Part shown: positions 34,198 to 42,602 of the stretch, in pieces
How the letters are laid out: every line of letters starts with the position of its first letter
Position numbering within the stretch: position 1 is the stretch's first letter
Assembly: GCF_021431925.1 (NCBI RefSeq)
Contig: NZ_CP090371.1
Span: forward strand, 2,728,001-2,792,000
Reading direction: 5' to 3'
DNA length: 64,000 nt
From: Halobaculum sp. CBA1158
Lineage (GTDB): Archaea; Halobacteriota; Halobacteria; Halobacteriales; Haloferacaceae
Notes under the pieces: generated by a model
Database searches by the model: none
Told to the model about the DNA's origin: nothing
The model's input: the letters and a program-made list of their open reading frames with translations, nothing else
Program-made: the position numbers and the translations under genes

Positions 34198-35427
34198 GTG
34201 CGAACGACCGACGCCTTCGTCGCCCTGCGGTGTATCGACTGCGACGCCAGACACGACCCGAGCGAGGTCACCCACCGCTGCCCGGACTGCGGCGGGATGA
34301 CCGATCCCGAGTACGACCTCGACGCGGTCGACCTCGCCCGTGAGGACCTCGAGTCGCGCCCGTTCGACTCGCTGTGGCGCTACGAGGAGCTGCTTCCGTT
34401 CCCCCGCGAGGCGGCCGTCTCGCTGGGCGAGGGCGCGACGCCGCTGGTCGAGTGTCCGACGCTGGCCGAGCGCATGGGCGTCGACGCCGTGTACATCAAA
34501 GACGAGGGCCGCAATCCGACGGGGACGTTCAAGGACCGCGGCCAGACCGGGGCGGTGACGGCCGCCGTCGAACACGGCGCGAGCGGGATCGCCCTCAACA
34601 GCGCCGGCAACGCGGGACAGGCGGCGAGCGCCTACGCCGCCCGCGCGGGCCTCGACTCCCACGTGTTCCTCCCCGACCGCGCCGGCTTCACCCAGAAGGC
34701 GATGACCGAGGTCCACGGCGGCGACCTCCGGATCGCCGAGGGGGAGATCACCGACGCCGGCGACGAGTACGCTGCCGCGATGGCGGAGGGCGCGGAGGGC
34801 GACGAGGCCGGCTGGTACTCCACGAAGACGTTCGTGACGCCGTACCGCCACGACGTGAAGAAGACGATGGCCTACGAGACGATCGAGCAGTTGGACTGGG
34901 CGGTGCCCGACGCGATCGTCTACCCGACCGGCGGCGGCGTCGGCCTGATCGGGATGCACAAGGCGGCGACGGAGCTTCGGGACCTCGGCTTCACAGAGAG
35001 CGACGACCTCCCGGGGATGTACGCCGCCCAGGCCGACGGCTGTGCGCCGGTCGTCCACGCGTGGGAGGAGGGTGCCGACGAGCACGAGGCCTGGACCGAC
35101 ATCACCACCGCCTGCAACGGGATCGCGGTGCCCGATCCCGGCGCGTCGCCGTGGATCCTCGAGGCGCTCCGGGAGTCCGGCGGCGGCGCGGTCGCCACCG
35201 GCGACGAGGCGATCCTCGACGCGGCGATCGAGGTCGCGCGGGCGGAGGGCGTCGAGGTCGGCGCGACGTGCGCCTCAGCGGTGTCCGGGGCGTTCGAGTT
35301 GGCCGAGCGGGGGGAACTCGGCGCTGACGACACCGTGGTCCTGCTCAATACCGGCGCGGGCAACAAGGATGTCGACACGCTGCGGAGCCACCTCGGCGCA
35401 CGCGAGGAAGCGGCCAGCGAACGATAG
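34198..35427 (+). CDS. thrC: Threonine synthase
   Basis: A 409-residue PLP enzyme of fold type II. An N-terminal zinc-ribbon-like region (CIDC, CPDC) is followed by the PLP lysine in GTFKDRGQTGA, the phosphate-binding TGGGVGLIGM and a C-terminal LLNTGAGNKD. It converts O-phosphohomoserine to threonine. Length and motifs match archaeal threonine synthases. The GTG at 34198 is supported by cggttagtc about 30 bases upstream. Cysteate synthase is a related possibility, but the zinc ribbon and motifs favour ThrC. Confidence 0.92.
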   Translation: MRTTDAFVALRCIDCDARHDPSEVTHRCPDCGGMTDPEYDLDAVDLAREDLESRPFDSLWRYEELLPFPREAAVSLGEGATPLVECPTLAERMGVDAVYIKDEGRNPTGTFKDRGQTGAVTAAVEHGASGIALNSAGNAGQAASAYAARAGLDSHVFLPDRAGFTQKAMTEVHGGDLRIAEGEITDAGDEYAAAMAEGAEGDEAGWYSTKTFVTPYRHDVKKTMAYETIEQLDWAVPDAIVYPTGGGVGLIGMHKAATELRDLGFTESDDLPGMYAAQADGCAPVVHAWEEGADEHEAWTDITTACNGIAVPDPGASPWILEALRESGGGAVATGDEAILDAAIEVARAEGVEVGATCASAVSGAFELAERGELGADDTVVLLNTGAGNKDVDTLRSHLGAREEAASER

Positions 35428-35534
35428 ACGGGAGTCACGGGCGGCCGGAATCGTCGCCGACGGGGGCGGCGAGGGGTACGAGAGCGTCACCGGAGCGAGG
35501 ACCGAGGGATCGACGGACTGCGGGTCGATCCGGG

Positions 35535-37640
35535 TCACTCCGTCGGCGAGTCGACGCCGGTGATCTCGAACCGCGCGCCGCCGCCCTCGGCGTCGGTTAC
35601 GCGGACGCTCCAGCCGTGTGCCTCGGCGATCTCCTCGACGATGCTGAGCCCGAATCCCGTTCCGTTCTCGGCGGTGGAGACGCCGGCGTCGAACACCTCC
35701 TCGCGACGCTCCGGATCGATTCCGGGGCCGTCGTCGGCGACGTAGACGCCGCCGTCACAGTCGCCGACCGTGATCGTCGGGGCCGGCCCGCCGTGGTCGA
35801 CGGCGTTGCGGAGGAGGTTCTCGACGAGCTGTCTGAGTCGGCTCTCGTCCGCCGACACCGTCAGATCGGTGTCCACCTGAAGCGACGCCTCGCGGGTGTC
35901 GACGGTGCCCCAGCAGGCCTCGACGAACGCCGCGACGTCGACCGGCTCGCGCTCGGCGACCTCGTCGCCCTCCCGTGCGAGCACGAGCAGGTCGTCGATC
36001 AGCTCGTCCATCCGGTCGAGCGCGGACTCGACGTCCTCGAGGTGCGGGCTGTCCGCCTCCGCTCTCGCGAGACGCAGTCGCCCGGTCGCGACGTTGAGCG
36101 GGTTTCGCAGGTCGTGTGAGACGATGCTCGCGAACTCGTCGAGCCGTTCGATCTTCCGCTCCAGTCGCTCCTCGCGTCGCTTCTGGTCGGTGATGTCGCT
36201 GATCGTGCCGACGTGGTAGTCGTCGCCGTCGACGCGGACCCGCGTGGTCGTCGTCCTGACGGGGACGTCCTCCCCGGTGTCCATCCGGCGGTTGACCGTC
36301 TCGTGGACGCGCGTCTCGCCCACGTCGTAGGAGTCCCAGTACTCGTCGAAGCGGTCGGCGTCGATCTCGGGGTTCACGTCCCAGATGTGGGCTCCCTCGA
36401 GGTCCGATCGGGTCCCTCCGAGCAGGCGCGGGTAGTAGTCGTTGACGAAGACGACCTCCCCGTGCTCGTCGTACGCGCCGACGCCGGCCTCGATCTGTTC
36501 GACCCCGCGCTCCAGTATCGCCCGTTCGTACTCGCGCTCGCGGACGTTGCTGAGGTCGCGGCTGATCACGAAGAAGCGCGACTCGCCGGCGATGTCCACC
36601 TGCGAGAGGGTGACCTCGGCGGGGACGGCCCGGCCGTCGCTGTGTCGGTACGTCCCCTCCAGGCGTCGCGTCTCGCCGGGGTTCATTTCGTCCCACATCG
36701 CCTGGACCGTCTCGGGGTCGATCCGATCGTCGAGCTCCCAGACGCGCCTGCCGATCAGCTCGTCCTCGTCGTAGCCGAGGGTCTCACAGAACCGTCGGTT
36801 CACGTCGAGGATCCGCCCCTCGTCGTCGTGGACGTCGATCATGGCCGGGGAGTTCTCGAACAGCGCGTCGAGCTCTGCGGCCTTGCGCCGCCGTTCGCGC
36901 TCGCGGTCGCGACGCTGGCTCACGTCGCGGATGACGCAGACGTGACCGCCGCCCGACAGGGGCGCAAGCGAGAGGAGCTTCGGATACGTGCTCCCGTCGA
37001 CGCGCTCGCCGATCGAGTCGCCGACCCACGTCGTGTCCCCCTCGAGCGTCGGGAACACCTCCTCGCGGAGACGCTCGGCCTCCTCGTCGGGGACCGTCTC
37101 GGTCCAGTGGCGACCGATCAGCTCCGCCGGCTCCACCCCGTAGTTGGCGGCGTACGACTCGTTCACCTCCACGAACCTACCGTCCCCGTCGATGATCGAG
37201 ATGCCCTCGTTTGCGGTCTCGACGGCGCGCGCCCACAGGTCGGCGCGTCGCTCGGCGCGCGCACGCTCGACGGCGTTGCGGACGCGGTTCGCGAGGATCT
37301 CGTAGCCGTCCTGGCCCCCCTTCTTCTGGAGGTAGTCCGTGACCCCCGCCGAGATCGCCTCGCTCGCTATCTCTTCGGACCCCTTCCCGGTGAACAGCAC
37401 GAACGGGAGGTCCGGGTCGCGCTCGCGAACCGTCTCCAGCAGTTCGATCCCGTCGGTTCCGGGCATGTCGTAGTCGCTGACGACGCAATCGATCCCGTCG
37501 TCGAGTCGCTCCAGCGCCTCCTCCGCGTTTTTGGCGGTCTCGACCGAGAATCGGTCGTCGGTCCGTTCGAGGAACGCGGCGGTGAGATCGGCGAAATCCG
37601 GGTCGTCGTCGACGTGCAACACCCGGATCGGATCAGCCAT
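35535..37640 (-). CDS. Receiver-PAS-PAS-PAS hybrid sensor histidine kinase
   Basis: A 701-residue soluble protein. The order is a REC domain (1-125; phosphoacceptor Asp56 in VVSDYDMPG), PAS1 (about 140-250), PAS2 (about 265-385), PAS3 (about 390-500), HisKA with His509 in SIVSHDLRNPLN, and HATPase_c (N box LLRNAVDHGG, G1 VADDGPGID, G2 GTGFGLSIV). There are no membrane helices, so it senses an intracellular or redox signal. It belongs to the large haloarchaeal class of N-terminal-receiver kinases. The ATG at 37640 is preferred over GTG six bases upstream. The cognate regulator is not nearby. Confidence 0.93.
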   Translation of the reverse strand: MADPIRVLHVDDDPDFADLTAAFLERTDDRFSVETAKNAEEALERLDDGIDCVVSDYDMPGTDGIELLETVRERDPDLPFVLFTGKGSEEIASEAISAGVTDYLQKKGGQDGYEILANRVRNAVERARAERRADLWARAVETANEGISIIDGDGRFVEVNESYAANYGVEPAELIGRHWTETVPDEEAERLREEVFPTLEGDTTWVGDSIGERVDGSTYPKLLSLAPLSGGGHVCVIRDVSQRRDRERERRRKAAELDALFENSPAMIDVHDDEGRILDVNRRFCETLGYDEDELIGRRVWELDDRIDPETVQAMWDEMNPGETRRLEGTYRHSDGRAVPAEVTLSQVDIAGESRFFVISRDLSNVREREYERAILERGVEQIEAGVGAYDEHGEVVFVNDYYPRLLGGTRSDLEGAHIWDVNPEIDADRFDEYWDSYDVGETRVHETVNRRMDTGEDVPVRTTTTRVRVDGDDYHVGTISDITDQKRREERLERKIERLDEFASIVSHDLRNPLNVATGRLRLARAEADSPHLEDVESALDRMDELIDDLLVLAREGDEVAEREPVDVAAFVEACWGTVDTREASLQVDTDLTVSADESRLRQLVENLLRNAVDHGGPAPTITVGDCDGGVYVADDGPGIDPERREEVFDAGVSTAENGTGFGLSIVEEIAEAHGWSVRVTDAEGGGARFEITGVDSPTE

Positions 37641-37980
37641 AACCACTTCAGGGGACGGTGGATGAAAAGAATATACCCTGGTTACGTCACGAACGCGGTC
37701 GATTCAACGGGTCGACGGCGATCCATTCACTCGGCGGCGACCGGAACGGAACCGCGACGGACACGGATCGGCACCAGCGTCGGAGCCGTCGCTGGCGGGC
37801 GGAGATCGGGCGGCTCGGGTGAATCCCTCGTCACACGGGGCTCGGTGGGGGTAACCCTCGTCACGGCCGCCCGGCCGGTCGTAGCCAACGGATGCGTATC
37901 ACTCCTTCCCATCGGCGGCGTCGCCGTCGCGGTCGCTGTCGCGGTCGCCGCCGTCGGTCGCGCTCTCCCCGGTCGTGACG
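37641..37980. other. Gene-free region upstream of the 20-bp array
   Basis: It holds the kinase promoter region (gaatatacc near 37670-37678) and a run of gtcgcggtcgc-type sequence at 37918-37970 that leads into the tandem array. I find no credible gene; the long minus-strand frames over the array only translate the repeat (Arg/Cys/Gly-rich) and are not halophile-like. Confidence 0.5.
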
Positions 37981-38100
37981 GCGACCGCGACACAGCATCC
38001 GCGACCGCGACACAGCATCCGCGACCGCGACACAGCATCCGCGACCACGACACAGCATCCGCGACCGCGACACAGCATCCGCGACCGCGACACAGCATCC
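37981..38100 (+). repeat. Six tandem copies of a 20-bp unit
   Basis: The unit gcgaccgcgacacagcatcc occurs six times without gaps; the fourth copy has gcgaccacga at its start, the others are identical. A further gcgaccgca begins a seventh, broken copy. Twenty bases is not a multiple of three and equals about two helical turns, so protein binding on one face of the DNA is conceivable. The array ends 91 bp before the cofE ATG. It may equally be a simple replication-slippage expansion. Confidence 0.9.
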
Positions 38101-38191
38101 GCGACCGCAACGCTACCGCCACCACGACCGCGACACCGGAGACGTGTACCACCACCGGCGCGCTTTTGCGGGCGTCGGCCGCAGGAACGGT

Positions 38192-38947
38192 ATGGAGCTA
38201 TTCGCCGTCCCCGACCTCCCGGAGGTCCGGGAGGGGGACGACCTCGCCGAGTTGATCCGCGACCGGGTCGACCTCCGACCCGACGACGTGGTGTGCGTCG
38301 CGTCAACGGTCGTCTCGAAGGCCGAGGGACGCGCGTTCGACCTCGACGACTTCCCGGCCGGACCGCGGGCCCGGGAGGTCGCGACGCGTCTCTCTGAGGT
38401 CTCCGGCGACGAGAAGGACCCCCGGTTCGCGCAGGCCGTCCTGGAGGAGTCGACCGAGGTGATCATGGACGCGCCGTTCCTGCTCACCGAGTCGCGCTTC
38501 GGCCACGTCGGCGTCAACGCCGGCATCGACCGCTCGAACGTCCCCGGAAGCGACCTCCTCCTCCTGCCGGAGCGCCCCTCCGCCTCGGCCGAGCGGATCC
38601 GGGACGGTCTCCCGGCCGACCGCGTGCTCGTCACCGACACCTGCGGGCGGCCGTTCCGCCACGGACAGCGCGGCGTCGCGATCGGGTGGGCCGGCATGTC
38701 GCCGGCGCGTGACTGGCGCGGAGAGTCGGATCGGGACGGCCGAGAACTGGGCGTCACCGTGGAGAACGTCGCCGACGAACTCGCCGCCGCGGCGAACCTC
38801 GTCGCCGGCGAGGGCGACGACGGCACCCCGGTCGTCGTCGTCCGGGAGTTCAGGTGGGGCGACCACGCCGAGAGCGACGCGCACTTCCGGGACGTGGACG
38901 GCGACCTGATCCGCCAGGCGGTTCGGGGGTGGGAGTTCGATGGATAG
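38192..38947 (+). CDS. cofE: Coenzyme F420-0:L-glutamate ligase
   Basis: A 251-residue protein of the CofE/FbiB-N fold: VRPGDD-like VREGDDLAELI, VVCVASTVVSKAEGR, GHVGVNAGIDRSNV and LVTDTCGRPFRHGQRGVAIG. It adds glutamates to F420-0 with GTP. It overlaps the F420-dependent reductase gene by 8 bases, so cofactor maturation and use are co-expressed. A TATA-like gcgcttttgcg (38159-38169) precedes the ATG. Length is normal for archaeal CofE. Confidence 0.95.
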   Translation: MELFAVPDLPEVREGDDLAELIRDRVDLRPDDVVCVASTVVSKAEGRAFDLDDFPAGPRAREVATRLSEVSGDEKDPRFAQAVLEESTEVIMDAPFLLTESRFGHVGVNAGIDRSNVPGSDLLLLPERPSASAERIRDGLPADRVLVTDTCGRPFRHGQRGVAIGWAGMSPARDWRGESDRDGRELGVTVENVADELAAAANLVAGEGDDGTPVVVVREFRWGDHAESDAHFRDVDGDLIRQAVRGWEFDG

Positions 38948-39971
38948 TCCGACGCTCGGGATCGAACTCGCGCCCGAGCACCCCGTCGACCGCATGGTCG
39001 ACCTCGGCGTGCGGGCCGAGGACGCCGGCTTCGACGCGCTGTTCGTCTCGCACCACTACAACAACCGCGACGCCTTCTCCGTGCTCTCGCGGCTGGCGGC
39101 CGCGACCGACGACGCCCGCCTCGGCCCGGGCGTCGTCAATCCGCTGGAGTTCCACCCCGCCACGCTCGCCTCGAAGGTGGCGACGCTCGACGAGGCCAGC
39201 GGCGGCCGGGCCGTCTTCGGGATCGGACCGGGCGACCCCTCGACGCTTCGGAACCTCGGTCTCGGGGACGACCGCGGTCTGCGGCCGGTGCTGGAGGCGT
39301 TCAAGACCGCGCAGAAGCTATGGGCGGGCGAGCGCGTCGACGGCGGGTCGACGTTCGAGGCCGACGACGCCGGCCTGAACTACGAGCCGCCGCAGGGAGC
39401 CGACATTCCCGTCTACGTCGGCGGCGAGGGCCCGCACATGTGCCGGATGGCCGGCAAACACGCCGACGGCCTGCTGTTCAACGGCTCGCACCCGGACGAC
39501 CTGGCGTGGGCGCGCGAGCAGGTCGAGCGGGGGAAGTCCGACCGCCCCGACTCCCGCGGCGACTTCGATCTGGCGGCGTACGCCGCCGTCAGCGTCGCGG
39601 AGGACGACGAGGCGGCGCGGGAGGCCGCCCGACCGCCGGTGGCGTTCATCGCCGCCGGCGCGGCCCCGCCGGTGGTGAAGCGCCACGGGATCGACCCCGA
39701 GACGGCGGAGGCGATCGGCGAGCACATCTCCGCCGGGGAGTTCTCGGAGGCCTTCGACGCGGTGACGCCGGCGATGATCGACGCCTTCTGCGTGGCCGGC
39801 GACGCCGGCGCGGTCGCCGACCGGATGGCCGCGGTGCTGGAGCACGCGGACTCGCTGGTCGTCGGCTCCCCGCTGGGCCCCGATCTGGAGACGGCGATCG
39901 ACCTGGCGGCCGAGGCGGCGGCCGACGCCGGTCTCGTCGCCGGCGACCGCGCGAGCGACGACGCGCCGTAA
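38940..39971 (+). CDS. mer: F420-dependent methylene-tetrahydro(methano)pterin reductase (Mer-like)
   Basis: A 343-residue protein of the bacterial luciferase-like/Mer family: SHHYNNRDAFSVLSRLA, NPLEFHPATLASKVATLDE, GRAVFGIGPGDPSTL and VYVGGEGPHMCRMAGKHADG. In methanogens Mer reduces methylene-H4MPT with F420H2; haloarchaeal homologues are thought to act on a folate/pterin one-carbon carrier. Coupling with cofE strengthens F420 use. The exact substrate in this organism is inference. Confidence 0.9.
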   Translation: MDSPTLGIELAPEHPVDRMVDLGVRAEDAGFDALFVSHHYNNRDAFSVLSRLAAATDDARLGPGVVNPLEFHPATLASKVATLDEASGGRAVFGIGPGDPSTLRNLGLGDDRGLRPVLEAFKTAQKLWAGERVDGGSTFEADDAGLNYEPPQGADIPVYVGGEGPHMCRMAGKHADGLLFNGSHPDDLAWAREQVERGKSDRPDSRGDFDLAAYAAVSVAEDDEAAREAARPPVAFIAAGAAPPVVKRHGIDPETAEAIGEHISAGEFSEAFDAVTPAMIDAFCVAGDAGAVADRMAAVLEHADSLVVGSPLGPDLETAIDLAAEAAADAGLVAGDRASDDAP

Positions 39972-40027
39972 CGAGAAGTCGGGGATCGGGAGCCGTCGCG
40001 GTCGCCCGCGCGGGCCTCGAACGCGGA

Positions 40028-40438
40028 TCAGTTCGTGTAGGTTCGGAGGTCGGCGATCACGAGGTCGCGTCCGTCGGCCTCCGTTCGCGCCGCGGCGTCG
40101 GACCCCTCGACTGCGGACCCCTCGTCCCCGGATCCCTCACCGGCGTCGACGATCCGGAACACGTCGACGAAGCCGAACAGCTCCGCGCCGTCGCCGCCGA
40201 CGAGTCGGCCGCGGACGAGGACCTCGCCGCCGGCGTCGGCGTGCACCGCGTCGACCCGGTGGTCGGTGTCGGCTCGGGGGCGCTCGTCGCGCATGAACCG
40301 GACGAACCGCTCGCGGCCCGACAGCGTTCGATCCGGGCGGTCGTGGACGAAGTCGGGAGCGAGCAGGCCCGCGAGCGCGTCGTACTCGCCGGCGTCGATG
40401 GCCTCGTAGTAGGCACGCGCGGTCGCCTCGGGCGTCAC
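40028..40438 (-). CDS. SnoaL/NTF2-like protein
   Basis: A 136-residue protein with the NTF2-like fold: ARAYYEAIDAGEYDALAGLL, RERFVRFMRDERP, and strands GEVLVRGRLVG and FGFVDVFRIVD. An acidic insertion interrupts the last strands (GEGSGDEGSAVEGS). SnoaL-like proteins range from ketosteroid isomerase-type enzymes to ligand binders; nothing here fixes the substrate. The start is GTG at 40438. Confidence 0.85.
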   Translation of the reverse strand: MTPEATARAYYEAIDAGEYDALAGLLAPDFVHDRPDRTLSGRERFVRFMRDERPRADTDHRVDAVHADAGGEVLVRGRLVGGDGAELFGFVDVFRIVDAGEGSGDEGSAVEGSDAAARTEADGRDLVIADLRTYTN

Positions 40439-40575
40439 GCTATCGACAGGGCGGCCCGCGGGCTTGAATGGTCGGGTCGCGGGCGAGACGCGTTCGGGTG
40501 GCGGCGCGAGCCGCGTCGCAGCCGGCGGCGGCGGCCGGTCGGGGCGCTTATTCGCCCGGGCGGCGTTGCTCGGGC

Positions 40576-41076
40576 GTGGATCTGCACGTCCGGTACGAGG
40601 GCGACGACGACCCCGACAAGTGCACGGCCCGGAAGCTCGCGCGCTTCGACCTGGCTGAGCTCCACCGTTCGGACTCGGCGACGCCGTACGGAACCGTGCT
40701 CAACCCCCACGCCGAGCGGGCGCTCTCGCCCGCCGACCGCGAGGCGGCGGACGGCGGGACGCTCGTCGCGCTCGACTGCTCGTGGGAGTCGGCGGGCGAG
40801 GCGATGTTCTCGCTGCCGGGTGAACACCGCGCGCTCCCGTACCTCGTCGCCGCCAACCCGGTGAACTTCGGACGACCGATGCAGTTGACCACGGTGGAAG
40901 CGTTCGCCGCCGGGCTGCACATCCTCGGCGAGCCCGATCACGCCGAGCGGGTGCTCTCGAAGTTCACCTGGGGTGAGACGTTCCTCGAACTCAACGAGGA
41001 ACCGCTCCGGCGGTACGCCGCGTGCGACGACTCCGGGGAGGTCGTCGCGATCCAGCAGGAGTACCTTGACCGCTGA
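40576..41076 (+). CDS. tsr3: rRNA aminocarboxypropyltransferase Tsr3 (DUF367)
   Basis: A 166-residue protein of the Tsr3 family: [64 protein letters not shown] and [14 protein letters not shown]. It transfers the 3-amino-3-carboxypropyl group of SAM to a helix-31 nucleotide of small-subunit rRNA; this is established for Tsr3 in eukaryotes and Haloferax. The GTG at 40576 is supported by gcttattcg about 25 bases upstream and by homology beginning at MDLHVRYEG. Confidence 0.93.
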   Translation: MDLHVRYEGDDDPDKCTARKLARFDLAELHRSDSATPYGTVLNPHAERALSPADREAADGGTLVALDCSWESAGEAMFSLPGEHRALPYLVAANPVNFGRPMQLTTVEAFAAGLHILGEPDHAERVLSKFTWGETFLELNEEPLRRYAACDDSGEVVAIQQEYLDR

Positions 41077-41091
41077 CGACCGCCCGACCGG

Positions 41092-42243
41092 TCAGGCGTC
41101 GCGCCCGCCCTCCCGGCGACGCTCGTCGTCCCCGCCGTGCTCGTCCGTGCCACCTGCACCGTCCGCGTGCTCCTCGTCGACGCCCCGGTCGACTCCGTCC
41201 TCGGTTTCGCTCCCCTCGTCGCGCTCGAACGCCGCCGCGCCGTCGACGAGGCGGTCGTCGTCGCCGGCGGACCCCCCGGCATCGTCGCCCGCGGCGTCGG
41301 ACACCGGGGCATCGGAGGCCGGCGCGTCGGAGGCCGACCCCTCCCCGAGCCCGTCGTCGCCCTGCACAGCGTACTCCGGGAGGTCCGCGGCGTCGACGTC
41401 GCCCGCGAGCACCTCGTCGGGGTCGATTTCGGCGAGCCCGTCCGGGTCCGACGCCGTCCGGGAGTCGGTATCGGCGTCCGCGTCCACCTCCGCCCCCGGT
41501 TCGGACTCGGCCTCGCTCTCGGCGTCGGCGTCGGCCTCCCGCGCGGCGGCCAGTTGGTCGGTCGTCGGGACGAACAGGCGGTCGGTTTCGGGGTCGTACG
41601 GGCCGTCGGGAACCTCCCCGCGCGCCTCCGCGCGGAGGCCGTCGGCCGCCTCCGGTGCGGGGTCGGGAGCGTTTCCGGCGTTCGTGCGGACGCGCTCGGC
41701 GCTGACGCCCCGGATCCGGGCCCACTCCTCGGCGTCGACGCCGGCGAGGGTGACCGCCCACGCGTCCAGCGCCGCCGCCGGCGACGACCCCGACTCCAGC
41801 AGGCCGACGAGCGACCGGAGCGCGCGCGTCTCGGCCTCGCGCCACCAGTCCGGCTTGCCGACGTAGACGGGGTAGAAGAACGGCGTGTCGCTGGCGTCGG
41901 CCAGGTCGCGCGGGAACGAGACGGTGCGGTCGTGCACCTCCTGAAAGACGGTCATGTTCACGGCGGCGACGGCCGCCAGCAGGTCGTCGTCCATCTCGTA
42001 GCCGGCGGCCTCCAACTCGGCTCGGAGGTCGGCGAAGGCGAACGCGAACCACGCCGAGTCGGCGTCGTCGATCAGCAGGTGATTCGGGCTGTCCGCGTCG
42101 CGGGCGCGGCGGTACTGCTCGACGATGCGATCCTGGACGGCGTCGTGGAGGACGCGCAGTCCGATCCGCACGTCGTCGACGGCGAAGTCGGTGCGCTCGG
42201 CGACCTCCTCGATGTACGCGTCGGGAACCGCCGGGCGGTGCAT
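41092..42243 (-). CDS. Unknown haloarchaeal protein with long acidic tail
   Basis: A 383-residue protein. The first about 215 residues are helical and ordered (DAYIEEVAERTDFAVDDV, RALRSLVGLLESGSSPAAAL, LAGVDAEEWARIRGVSAERV). The last about 160 are strongly acidic with Asp/Ala/Gly/Ser repeats (DADAESEAESEPGAEVDADA, SDAPASDAPVSDA). The segment ARIRGVSAERVRTNAG looks like an HTH-like helix pair. No family or motif is recognised. A TATA-like cggttttagc lies about 30 bases upstream of the ATG at 42243. It is likely cytosolic. Confidence 0.75.
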   Translation of the reverse strand: MHRPAVPDAYIEEVAERTDFAVDDVRIGLRVLHDAVQDRIVEQYRRARDADSPNHLLIDDADSAWFAFAFADLRAELEAAGYEMDDDLLAAVAAVNMTVFQEVHDRTVSFPRDLADASDTPFFYPVYVGKPDWWREAETRALRSLVGLLESGSSPAAALDAWAVTLAGVDAEEWARIRGVSAERVRTNAGNAPDPAPEAADGLRAEARGEVPDGPYDPETDRLFVPTTDQLAAAREADADAESEAESEPGAEVDADADTDSRTASDPDGLAEIDPDEVLAGDVDAADLPEYAVQGDDGLGEGSASDAPASDAPVSDAAGDDAGGSAGDDDRLVDGAAAFERDEGSETEDGVDRGVDEEHADGAGGTDEHGGDDERRREGGRDA

Positions 42244-42367
42244 GGGAGGTGGGTGTTCGGTGGGGGCTAAAACGGTTCGTGTTCTCGCGATCGGACTCGT
42301 GTCGGAGCGTCGCGGACGGCGACGCCGTGGTGAACAGCACCGCCGAGGCGACGGAGTTGACTACCGC

Positions 42368-42494
42368 GAAAGCCCCCGGCGCGTTCGGGTCGGTGCAGCC
42401 GGCGCGCTCCTCGTCGCTCGGCGACGCCTCGCTCCTGCGGTGCTCACCGGTCCGCGCCGTCCCCGAACGCGCCGGCCCCTTTCAGTCCCACCCG
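42368..42494 (+). repeat. Dispersed hairpin element, copy at 42.4 kb (127 bp)
   Basis: It has the same ends as the element at 16738: gaaagcccccgg at the left and gcccctttcagtcccacccg (42475-42494) at the right, identical to 16831-16850. The interior differs: here ccggcgcgttcggg (42376-42389) pairs perfectly with cccgaacgcgccgg (42462-42475). Conserved ends with unrelated but self-complementary centres argue for a defined element rather than chance. Confidence 0.82.
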
Positions 42495-42602
42495 ACGGTC
42501 GGACGAGCGTCGTCGCGATGGCGGTTTCTCGGACTCGTCGCGTCACGGACACCCGCTCGTGTCGCCGTGGGGTGTCGGCGATCGCGGGTCGCCGGGAGTC
42601 CG

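Noticed and set aside
37981-38100. CRISPR array
   Set aside because: Units are contiguous 20-mers without spacers, and no cas gene is nearby.
37727-38155. Minus-strand frame of 142 codons across the 20-bp array
   Set aside because: It only translates the repeat (CRGRGCCVAVADAV-type); cysteine and arginine content is unlike a haloarchaeal protein.
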